Source of the DNA: Micropterus salmoides
Lineage: Eukaryota; Chordata; Actinopteri; Centrarchiformes; Centrarchidae
Reading direction: 5' to 3'
Assembly (NCBI RefSeq): GCF_014851395.1
Contig: NW_024040040.1
Coordinates: 10,540,711-10,604,710 of the forward strand
DNA length: 64,000 nt
Shown: positions 36,931 to 46,927 of the stretch, piece after piece
Layout: every line of letters begins with the position of its first letter
Position numbering within the stretch: the first letter of the stretch is position 1
Position numbers and translations under genes: made by a program
Notes under the pieces: generated by a model
Told to the model about the DNA's origin: nothing
The model's input: the letters and a program-made list of their open reading frames with translations, nothing else
Databases searched by the model: none

Positions 36931-37259
36931 TTTCCATGTTGTCATGTGACACAGGTCAGCTAGATACAACAGGGTAGTAGCACAAACATTATGCAAAAGT
37001 ACTGAAAACTTCTGGAAGTGATGCAGCCACACACATTTTGTATTTATATAATTTTATATCGATATTTTTTAAAAGGAATTGATGCCAAATGAGTAGCTTG
37101 TGAATATGAAAGTATCGATGGTAGTACTTTGACCTCGGGACTCCATATGTTACTCCATGATTTGAATCACAAAAAACAAACACAGTGTAAGCACATGCAC
37201 GAGTTTCACAGCTTCTACAAACACATATGCACACGAAAGTGCCGCCCCACATTCATCAC

Positions 37260-37600
37260 ACCACTTGAACAGTAATAGTGCTCCCATCAGGGGAAAGGTT
37301 TTCTCCCCCTCTGACAGCAAGAAGTCTTCCCATACGCCGGGTGGCCAAAGCGGGCCCCACGCACAGATGACATCAGCGCTCAGCCTGGAGGAGCCCGTGA
37401 CAGCCGTATGTAAATTGAATATGACTAATCGCTTCCCTGCATCACCTCCGGGCCGCCGCGATGAAAGATGGAGCGGGGAAGGAGGAGAGGGAAGATCTCC
37501 ACAAGCGCGTCTGCTTTTGAAGTGTGAGAAGAGGGTGATAGGGTGGCCAACCAGACGGACAACAGATAAGTCGGCCGTTTCAAAACCACCACACAAATAA
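37260..37600. promoter_or_regulatory. candidate conserved non-coding element
   Basis: A GC- and CpG-rich block in AT-rich surroundings, 9 kb downstream of en1. Both strands are open by composition, giving a 148-residue minus-strand and a 111-residue plus-strand ORF, but neither shows a domain or plausible start. It contains TGTAAATTGAATATGACTAATC-type AT core flanked by CpG-rich sequence near 37409-37435. I read it as regulatory rather than coding. Confidence 0.4.
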
Positions 37601-37910
37601 TTTTTAATTTAAAAAAAAAACATACTAAAATCTTAATGCAAGTGACTTGCTGTCAATCACCACAACACTTTTGCTAACACTTGGAGTCAATGATCTACTG
37701 GGAAGATTGTGGTGTCTATGTTCTCATCACTTCATGGCTGAGTTGTCCAACATGACAAACAAAAAAATGTGGTGCAGTTGCTTCAACAGCAGATCTCTTT
37801 TTTGAATTGCTCTCAAGGGGGGCAGCAGATAGGAGTAAGTCAAATCGCTATTCTCATCGAGGGACCATCTTCTTCTAACAGCTTTGGTTTCCTCCAAGTG
37901 AAGTGGTTCA

Positions 37911-37949
37911 TACACACACACACACATACACACACACACACATACACAG
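37911..37949. repeat. (CA)n microsatellite, interrupted by TA
   Basis: CA units broken by TA at two places, in a CA-rich stretch; a partner (TG)n lies 140 bp away. Confidence 0.95.
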
Positions 37950-38087
37950 AGTAGAAGAGAGACAGAGTGAGAAAGGCAGTGGGAAGACAAAGTGTTTCCA
38001 CATGTGGAAGGCATGAAGAAGAGGCAGAGGTGCATGTGACCACCCATACAACGGGGGAATCCCAGGTGTCCTTGCCTTTGTTCTCAC

Positions 38088-38090
38088 TGT

Positions 38091-38132
<42 letters not shown>
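38088..38132. repeat. (GT)n microsatellite
   Basis: About 22 units with one GAGT interruption. With the CA tract at 37911 it forms a potential long inverted pair. Confidence 0.96.
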
Positions 38133-38133
<1 letters not shown>

Positions 38134-38189
38134 TATCAGAAACTCACCATGAGAATTAGTGCAAGACGTGTGTTTCCCCCCCCCCCGCA

Positions 38190-39090
38190 TTTAATGTTCA
38201 CAGAAAGAGCTCAGTTTTATAATAAAGAATAAAAGAACACAACAACCAAAAGACACTGAAGTGGTTTTTTAAAAGTTATATGATTTTTTGTTTCTGTATA
38301 TACATCCTTTTGGAATAAAATCATTTAAATGTCCATTGTTTTTCCTCTTGTTGTTTAAAAGATGTACATTTCTCGTGAACATTTTTTTTTAACACACAGA
38401 TATTCTCCTCTGTATTGCTGCACCTTCATGTTGTTTTGCAGTCAGACTTCTCGCGATTAATGTGCTGCATGTGATGACTTCTTTTGACACAGATGAAGCG
38501 GATTAAAAAACATTCGCCAGCAGCCTGAACTGAAGTGTTGTCTGCCACATAGCTGTGGCTGGAGATGCACTGTCATTTCCTGACGCTTCCTTTTTAATTA
38601 GAGTGGAATAACTGTCCTTAACTTTGCTGCCTTCTCAGTAGCATGCTCTATATTGGAAAATTACATCTTCAAGTTGTGGATCCTCTGTAGAAAAATACAG
38701 AGCTGGCTCAGGGGGCTGAGTTTACAGGAACCAAAAAAATAAAATTTTCCTCCCTATATGACAGGGAGTTCAACATTTTAGTACAAGAAAAACTTTAGCT
38801 TTTACAGTGCCCAGCCATTGAATGGACATTGTATCCTTAGAAAAGGAAGTCTCTGGGAGATCGGAGCCTGACTTTTATGATGCAAAGAAGCATTATTCAT
38901 AGACTTGTGTTTGTTTTTTACACAATTCATTTCTTCACACAAATTCAGTGTCACAAATAAACCAATTTATAAAACTACTATATATATATATATGTTGAGA
39001 AAGCCCCTCACTTTTGGCCCAAACAAGTCATTTTGCTTTGTAGTGTGTTAGTGATGCCCCCCCACCCCCACCCTCTACACACCACACACC
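38190..39090. other. non-coding, AT-rich
   Basis: Intergenic DNA with homopolymer runs; a C-rich patch begins near 39056. Confidence 0.65.
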
Positions 39091-39094
39091 CTCA

Positions 39095-39245
39095 AATCAC
39101 CCCCTGACGGGCAGAGTAAACAAGTGGCGCTGTGTATATCCTCCATGTAATCTAGATTTAGCTCGGTGAGATCCCGGCTGTTGGAGCAGAGAACCCCCTG
39201 GACGCTCGGCTGCATTGTGGGAGGTTCCCTCTCAATGCCACCTTT
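39095..39245. promoter_or_regulatory. possible conserved non-coding block
   Basis: Short non-repetitive GC-balanced stretch following a C-rich tract (39055-39110). No ORF or repeat family recognised. Resembles other candidate constrained blocks in composition. Confidence 0.27.
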
Positions 39246-39249
39246 GTCT

Positions 39250-42200
39250 GTTTGTGCGTGTCACTGTCTATGTGTATGTGAGAGAGACAGTCCAGTTGAC
39301 AGCCCACAATAAGTCATGAGTAAACCTCCCCATGGTGAGAACCGATCTTAGTATACGTGCACTCCTGAAACAACAACACTGGAGGTTAAATGGTTTTAAA
39401 AAATCACTCCTAGAGTTTCTTTGAACGCTTATTGGTTTGACATGCATGCAGTCCTCACACACCGCAAATGTTATTCCAAGTCAAGTGCAAAGAGGACTTG
39501 ACCTCTGATCGGTTCACAGACAAGCCAATCATTTTTGAACACACTGATGAGCAACACTTCTTCTTCATCCCTAAGTTGCGAGCTATAATTTATATTTTTC
39601 ACACTTCTCTTTCATGTATTTAACCTCTTGAAAAAGTCAGCTACATTATACAATCTCCATTTGCTGATTTCATTATAGTTCATTCAGCCCATCAAAGTTG
39701 ATATTTAGTAAATACAAATTTGGTCTGGAATCTGACCTTTTGTCATATTAAAAAATGTGATTTTTTCATTTTGAAAACTATAGAAATGTATTATTTCTGC
39801 GAAAACAGCATGTAAAACTCGTATGGTAATCTGTGGTCTGTAGAAGCCGCCATCACACTTTCTCTGTCACAGAGAAACAATCAACTAAACAGCAAAAGCA
39901 AGAGCGCTATATCATGTTAAGATAGCTGGTGAGCTAGCTAGGAACCCAAAATGTTCAATAAGAAATCAATTAAAAGAACAATCATAATCACATGAACAAT
40001 CACATGAAGGAATAATCATGATTAATTGTGTCATATATAAATTAAATTATTAAAACTTAACTCATTATGAAATGTTATTTTAAAATCCATTTTCATAATA
40101 ACAGGGTTCGATAGATAGATATTTTTATTTCATTGGACATTTTCTCTATAATTTTTTTTTTTATATAATGTTACATAATTTAATTTAACTCGTGTTAACT
40201 AGAGCAACAACAATGTCAAAGTAATCCTGAATCAACCAACTAACTGCTGCTGGGAATAAACACAATAAACCGCTGTAACTAAAACTCTTTAGCTTTTAGC
40301 TAAGGTTGCACTTGCTACCTACCTAGCCGGCTTACTAGCTAAACCAAGTTGTAGCTGGAACGACCAAAGAGAAAGACCATCTTTCTTTTTGATCTTACAG
40401 AGTTTTCTTTCTCAGAGAAGATATTCTCTGACATTTTTTTTGAATGTGATGATGAAAACCAGCTAACGTTAGATGCTGCCATTAACAATGTCTTCACTTT
40501 GATGCTGAGTAATAAACACAGTCCTGCCAAGATAGTTAGTCAACTAGATAGGTAGCATGTGCAGCTTTCTTAAGATAAATAAATAAAAGGAGGTGTTAGT
40601 TTCTGTATACTGTGTTCATTTACAGCAGCTGCCAGATAGAATTACTTTGACATTGTTGTTAGCTAACAGGAGCTAACTGGCTAAATTTATTAGAAGTGGT
40701 TGAGTTTGCTTGCTTCAGAAAGCACGAAGCATGTGATTGGCAGAGAGGTGAGAGGGCAGTGACAACACCAATGAAAAGTGACCATTATGAAATAAAAACA
40801 GACTTTTTGAAAAGTCAAATAAATTAAATGAAATAAAAACATATATTATGAAACAAAAATTTAATTATTAATATGTATTACACATATGATAAACTTATTA
40901 AAACTTAAAAAATAAGAATGTTATTTAGCTGAATTTTAATACTTTCTTAAATAATTTTACAAATTGTTTATGCTCTATAGGCCTAGTTTAAATACTTTTT
41001 CTAATGTGATTATTTCATTATTTAGTTAATATTGAACATTTGGAGCTCCATGCTAGCCACAACAAGCCTTAGCGGAATCTAAAACTGAAAGTACTGATAG
41101 ATTTTTTCCCAGCTGTTGTTTGTCATTTAAAAATATACATTTTGATGAACTGACATGTTAATTGATTGTAACTGAGTTAGTTATTCCACATAACTAAATG
41201 AGGCTAAACTCCTTCTAAAAGTAACACTGACTAGCTTAAAAATCAATCACTGCCATCTCAGTTTTCCAGTGTCAAAACCTCCAGGTAGCTTCCTCTAGTT
41301 TGAACAAAGATTTTACTCTAGCTGGTGGAATTCATGCGATTTGGTGGTTAAGCTATGTTTAAAGCAAATGAAATGTATTAAATTATAAATGAATTTATCA
41401 CTATTGATTTCAATATACATACTAATGAGAAACACACGGACAGAAAAACACTATGTTTAATAGTAGATACTAGAAAATATTCAAAATAAAGCTTATTTTC
41501 CTAAACTAACAAGTTCAAATGGACAAGGAAACTAACACTATTTGTTTGAAGATAATGCATTTCCCCCAGTATTGCAATTTTTCTTTTTTTAGGTAAAATA
41601 AAGGCATAACTTGGGGAAGCATTTTTGTATTTTTGCTGCAGTTTTATTCACTATACGTATTTTTGTTTTTAGCTCTTTCATGAATAAAAAAATGCAGCTT
41701 GAACTTTTTGTATGTCTTAAAATTTAAATCCTCAGACGTGGCACAGCAAACCTAATATGTAGTATCATTGCTCAGTACATACCTCTGTCCTCTGCACACC
41801 CTGTGTTTCCATGCGTCATTCTAGTGTACAATTAAAAACTATAGAAAATGTATAGAAACAATCAGGAAAAAGTTGAAAGGCTGAAATTACAGTGGCTTTT
41901 TACTGGATGCCAAAGACTAAACAAGTGCACTGGCACACTTGAATAAAACATGTTTAATGAAACAAATGAATACTGTGTTGCATCATTACAGCTGGATGAG
42001 CTGCATAATGTGACTCACTTCTTTTTCTAGATGTTAGTCCAGGGAGAAAATAAGAACGGATAGTGTGCTTACTTTGTGCGCAGCGTAGCAAATTGGGCAA
42101 TTTTGTATACAGTCAAAAACCAAAGGGCAATCAGACGTGGGACCAACGGGGCATCTACAGTCATTTAGGAAAAAAGTTGAAGAAGAAGAAACCTGATGGC

Positions 42201-42885
42201 CCCCTCTCTTTGTCTCCCTCCCCTCTTCTCTCCTCCGATTATAGAGGTAGCTGCGAAAGAATTACTGTAAACTTCTCTACTTAGCACCACCACCGTCACA
42301 GGGCAGTGATCTAGGAAGCGCTAATAAATGGGTGTCTGTGTGCAAGCCCAGCGTCCCTTTCCCTGCCTTTTTGCACATGCTTGTATGTCTCTGCATGGGT
42401 GCATTTCACTGTGTATCTTTGTCTCTGTAGCTATAATTGTTTATCCCCCCAAAAAGGCTTTTCTACTTCTGAGTTGACACGTATTTTCCAGCAGTGTGTA
42501 TCACACAAAATAAACAACACTCTGAACACTTAATTTGCATGGACTGGTGAGCCCTCCAACCCCCAGCACCCCCTTTGTTTGAATGACAGGTGGTTAACCA
42601 GCATGTTTCTGAAGGAGACCCCAGTTTGTTTGTGTACTGTGTGCTCCTGTACATCTCATATTGTTACAGCTTGAAAAAAATACACAAGTTTAATGTATAT
42701 TTGTGTAGCGACAAAAGGCAGATAAATGTACAAAAGAGCACTGATCGAGATGTTCCTTTCTTCTCACATATGCCTGTAATTTAACCTTTAACATGTACTT
42801 ACGGTAGTGTAACTGCACTGTATGTGCTGGAAAGCTAATGGAAATTAAATTATAATTATTAACATAGCTACAGATGTGTTGTACA
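39250..42885. other. non-coding, AT-rich, nothing recognised
   Basis: Long AT-rich intergenic stretch with only short ORFs. Scattered GCTAGCT pieces (39930-39945, 40330-40345, 40665-40680) suggest very old repeat remains. Confidence 0.6.
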
Positions 42886-42889
42886 ATTT

Positions 42890-43260
42890 ACTTCTGATAT
42901 AACTCAAGGTCACAAGTGTCATTAGATCCATTCAGCGAGTAATGCAGAGCTTTTACTTCAGTAAAAATAGAAATACAACAAAGTAGGCCAGTTAAAGAAG
43001 TCCTGCATTCAGAATTTTACCCAAGTAAAAGTATAGAATTGTTACAGATACTTACAGTGTTTTATTATGCAGACTGACCATTTTATTATGTATTTTATCA
43101 TTTTTTGTACCTTTTCGCTAATGTCTTAACATAAAGAGTATGCATTTTAATATTGTAGCTGGTCGAGGTGGAGCTAATAACTACTTTATATACTGTTGGG
43201 TTGGTTAATCTGTTACAGTGTATGTGTGTGTGTGTGTGTGTCATCTTCAGCATGTCCTCA
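42890..43260. repeat. percomorph repeat (TGTAGCTGGTCGAGGTGGAGC family), forward copy
   Basis: Contains AAGTCCTGCATTCAGAATTT, CCCAAGTAAAAGTATAGAAT and ATTGTAGCTGGTCGAGGTGG followed by ATACTGTTGGGTTGG, near the consensus I know from percomorphs. Interrupted by a TG tract at about 43219-43240. Confidence 0.65.
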
Positions 43261-43429
43261 CTTTTTGATCTTGCTGCTGTTACCTTCACTAATAATTCTA
43301 GCTAACTTTAGGGGGTTGCAGTGATGCATAGTTTATACACCTATGCAGCTGTTAGATGTTATATAACATTGTTCTTGGTTGAGGCTGATAATACTTCGTT
43401 TTGTGCATGTGTGCTACCTGCTCTGAATC

Positions 43430-43830
43430 CATCCCTCTCCCCTTTAAACGGCAGAGATTTCCAGTGTGTATTCTCCTTTTATTGCTTTCATTTGCATATA
43501 AATTAAATCCATATTGTGCCTGCGAGGCAGACTATGCTAACTATGCAAACGATCCCTGGCTTTTCTTTGTTTTACAGATAAACCCTGGGCTTTCTAAATG
43601 ACAAGGTGGGCGGGGGAGAGAGAAAAATCCTCTCGCTGTTTCATAATTGTATGAATTTTAAATACACTGTCGTAGGATGCTCTTCCGCATTCACAGCAGG
43701 GAATGAAACTATCATTATAATATTAGAGCTATAGGGTTAGCTGACCGTGAAGAGTCAGGCAGTCTCATCACCTCTGTTCACACATGCAGGCCAGATGGCA
43801 AAGAGACTGAATTTAGAAACACACTGGGCC
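43430..43830. promoter_or_regulatory. candidate cis-regulatory element with paired POU octamers and a SOX site
   Basis: The block contains the octamer ATTTGCAT (43490-43497) followed by ATAAATTAAAT, an inverted octamer-type TATGCAAA (43542-43549), and a SOX-type CTTTGTT (43565-43571). The rest is repeat-free and moderately GC-rich. POU/SOX combinations are typical of neural enhancers, which would suit en1. The role is inferred from motifs. Confidence 0.45.
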
Positions 43831-44094
43831 TGTGAGTGTTTTCTAAATATAAGGACAACCTCTTATTTACATCCTGAAAACAAGAAAGTGCCTTAAAATA
43901 GCTTTAAAGTGTCTTTAGCTGATGCAAAATACTTTTTGTGGTCTATTGTCTTCTGTGGCATACCTAGAGCTGCACATTAGATCCACAAAGAAGCATTTGA
44001 TAATGTTTAGATTAAATTAGATTTGGTGTCAAACTGAAATCAAATCCTATGAATATTCATTCATATATTTCAGTGGATAGTGACATTAAATTAT

Positions 44095-44240
44095 TCCTAA
44101 TATTGCTGCGGACCCAGAGGAAACCCCTTCAAGGACCCCTGGAGGTTTCCACATGCTGCAGGGAAGCCTGACAGCCTTTATGAGACAGTGCAAAGCTTCG
44201 CCCTGCTGCTGTCTGCAAGGAGAATCCACACCTGTACTAT
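44095..44240. promoter_or_regulatory. possible conserved non-coding block
   Basis: A short GC-balanced segment between AT-rich flanks 2.4 kb downstream of en1, without repeat signature or coding capacity. Compositional evidence only. Confidence 0.27.
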
Positions 44241-44509
44241 TATTTAAAAAAAATAATATTTACATTATACATTATGTGCACAACCATGGTTTATGCCCAT
44301 TTTAAGCCCATTCTGCTCACCTTTTGTGATTTAATGAATTAATAATTTGAATTAAATTAAATGAAATTCAGTTTAGCAGTTATTAACAGGCACAGCACTG
44401 CCTGCTGATGGTTACACATATACACTGAGGTGTGCGTAGCATATTCTAAATACAATTTTAATACATAGGATGAAACGTTAATTGAATCTGAAACGTGCAG
44501 AATAACATA

Positions 44510-44800
44510 TGAACTAACATCGAGGGCCTTTTCGACATCATTAAAAACAATTATTAGCACGCTATGCTGCGCTTTAAATCTCTGCTCTATGCAGAGCTGA
44601 ACACAAAAGCAGCAGCAGCACTTGAAATAATTAAAAAAGCCTGAAAACGCGGAGGCCGTGAACTCCTCCGCTGCAGACCTGTGCAGGCTTGTTAGCTCTT
44701 AATTAAATAATCCGATCCGCGATCAGATGCATTTAAGCGACGTACCAAACAGAAATAATAGAAACCACGCCGGTCATGTGTTGCTGGTTTAGAGCACAGT
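44510..44800. promoter_or_regulatory. candidate cis-regulatory element 1.8 kb downstream of en1
   Basis: A GC-balanced, CpG-containing block between AT-rich flanks, just 3' of en1. It contains ACAATTATTAGC, AAATAATTAA and CTTAATTAAATAATCC homeodomain-type sites, the last near 44697-44712, and CpG-rich segments that contrast with the neighbourhood. The short minus-strand ORF over it shows no domain. Enhancer function is inferred. Confidence 0.45.
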
Positions 44801-45283
44801 CCGAGTCAAGAGTTTGCACGGGGATCAGACGACACTGCTAAAATCATTCACTTTCCCTATTAAATAAACAATAAAATCTCTCTTTTTGTGTTTTTATGTG
44901 TTAGAAAGCGAACTGGATTATACTAGGTTATATATAAAAATCGAAGCTTTGAAAATAAGTCTTGGCCTCACTGGCCGTTTTCAGGTAAAGTTTAAGCCTC
45001 ATTTTACACTAAATGACTAGTTGTGATGGAGATTTCTGCAACAGGAGGATCGGTTGGGATTTCACATTTGCCTAAAAATAGCAGGAAATATATATGTCTT
45101 CTACCATATCCTTGAGATTATAGTGTTTTCCCACTTCCCATTAAAAAAATGCAACAGAAAAAAATAACAAAAAAAACCTAAACATAGCCTTCCCTGTTGA
45201 AGCTGTGAAATAATGTATGGCTGCTAAACTGTACAAACAAATTTCACATTATCAGACCAATTGTCTGCTCTTGCTGACCTTTG

Positions 45284-45286
<3 letters not shown>

Positions 45287-45346
<60 letters not shown>
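45287..45346. repeat. (AC)30 microsatellite, longest in the window
   Basis: Sixty bases of uninterrupted AC, then GCACACACATACT, 1.3 kb downstream of the en1 stop. Confidence 0.98.
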
Positions 45347-45353
<7 letters not shown>

Positions 45354-45983
45354 CATACTCCCAAACACACACTCCATGTGACAGAGTTCACCGCCAGGCT
45401 CTATCAAACCTGAACCTGAGGTCACATAAGGCCAAACAGGCCAAAGTGTCCCATGAAGGAAAGAAGTGTTTCTCCCTAAAGCGGAAGACACCGTACCCTG
45501 ACAGCTTCCTTCCATACGTGTATTCATTTCATTAAGAGTCTCTCGGAGAGAAAGTTTGGCAGAGATGTTCAATCTTGTTGATGCCCAGAATAGATTAATA
45601 GGTGAAATGTTATCCATTATGGAGAAACAAGCAGTGTCTGATTATAGTGAAAGATGAACTGGGAAACTGTGGGAGTCCTGGCGTGTATGTGTGTGTGTGT
45701 GTGTGCTATATTTTTGCATTTCTGTCGCTGCCCCATAACCTCTCTTAAATATCAAACTTGTAAATTATCCATATAGGTCCTATAACCATATAGTCAGAAA
45801 GATTTTAAAACCCTGTATTTAATTATGGCTTGCCCCTTTAAATGTGCTGTGTGAATTTTATGTAGGCCTATATATATTTATATCTTATGTTTAATTATTT
45901 TTATTTCTTATATATTTAACATGCATTTTATAACGATGTTGGCAACTGCTGTTAACGCCATGATGATGGTGTGGTTTAAGTGG

Positions 45984-46008
45984 CATAATAATAATAATAA
46001 TAATAATG
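45984..46008. repeat. (AAT)n microsatellite
   Basis: About eight ATA/AAT units downstream of en1. Confidence 0.93.
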
Positions 46009-46109
46009 AACAATAGTTTCGGTTCCTTCATATTTTTACCCTTACACATTTTAATTAGTTACTAAGTTCCACTTAAAAACAAATAAGTATAGCCTATTAA
46101 ATAATAGGT

Positions 46110-46211
46110 TTTATTTTTTTTATCCCCCAAACTATAGCCTACTGCATTATCTGTGAAAACGAATGAAAGAAAGATTTAGTCCATCGATCTATACCGTTCT
46201 CTTTCTTTATT
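46110..46211 (-). other. candidate en1 poly(A) signals
   Basis: On the minus strand AATAAA hexamers occur at 46211-46206 and 46115-46110, about 400 and 500 bp beyond the en1 stop. Either could end a short 3' UTR. AATAAA is common in AT-rich DNA, so the assignment is tentative. Confidence 0.35.
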
Positions 46212-46607
46212 TCAGACTACATGTGAACATATTAAAATCTTTGGCTTGTTTGAGTCTGCAGACTGACGTGTTGAGGGAAAATGTGGCGCAAATATGGGGG
46301 ACAGGGGAGGGACCACAAAAACCTATAGAGCCAATTAGACATCCTAAAAACAGTGAGAACAGACAGGAGAGCTCCGGACGAGGGATGAGCCTGAAATTAA
46401 ACATACTGTATACAACATGATAACTGTTGGGCTATATAAACTTTAATAACGATCGTTCATTTATATAATTATGTCCATATACTGTTACCATAAACAGAAA
46501 TCTGTGTTTTAAATAACGTTTCCCCCACTTCCAGTTCATGTTTTTCATTATCTCCAAAAGCCAAAAGAGTCAGGTGGCGGCCCTCAGCGGGGAAATGTCC
46601 GGGCCGC

Positions 46608-46927
46608 TCATTCACTGTCCTCCTTGTCCTCCTGCACGGTGGTTGTTGAATGGTTGTACAGTCCTTGGGCCATGAGCTGCAGGGCCAGGCCGTTCTTGTA
46701 GCCGGTGGCCTTTTTAATCTTGGCCCTCTTATTCTGGAACCAGATTTTAATTTGGGACTCGTTCAGGTTGAGTTCCTGGGCCAGAGACTGTCTCCGCTGC
46801 TCCGTTATGTACCGGTTGGCCTGGAATTCGTTTTTCAGTCTCTGCAGCTGCTCAGCCGTGAACGCTGTCCTGGGCCGCTTGTCCTCCTTTGTGCTCTTCT
46901 TCTTTTTCAGTTTCCGTGTCCTTGGGC
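46608..46927 (-). CDS. en1: engrailed-1 homeobox protein, exon 2 (EH3, homeodomain, EH5)
   Basis: Second and last coding exon, beginning after an ACCAG acceptor at 46928-46929 and ending at TGA (46610-46608). It completes Gly169 and continues PRTRKLKKKKSTKEDK (EH3, basic), then the 60-residue homeodomain at residues 184-243, then EH5 at 244-274. Recognition helix residues W48, F49, Q50, N51 and R53 are intact in IWFQNKRAKIKK; Gln50 predicts binding to TAATTA-type sites. The tail KNGLALQLMAQGLYNHSTTTVQ identifies En1; En2 paralogues differ in this stretch. No frameshift or premature stop is present, so the gene appears functional. Codons are G/C-ending, unlike the AT-rich surroundings. The joined CDS is 825 bp (275 codons with stop). 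Confidence 0.97.

Noticed and set aside
37150..37600. 148-codon and 111-codon opposite-strand ORFs as genes
   Set aside because: CpG-rich composition opens both strands; neither reads like a protein.
45252..45617. 121-codon and 84-codon ORFs across the AC repeat
   Set aside because: They translate the microsatellite into His-Thr or Cys-Val repeats.
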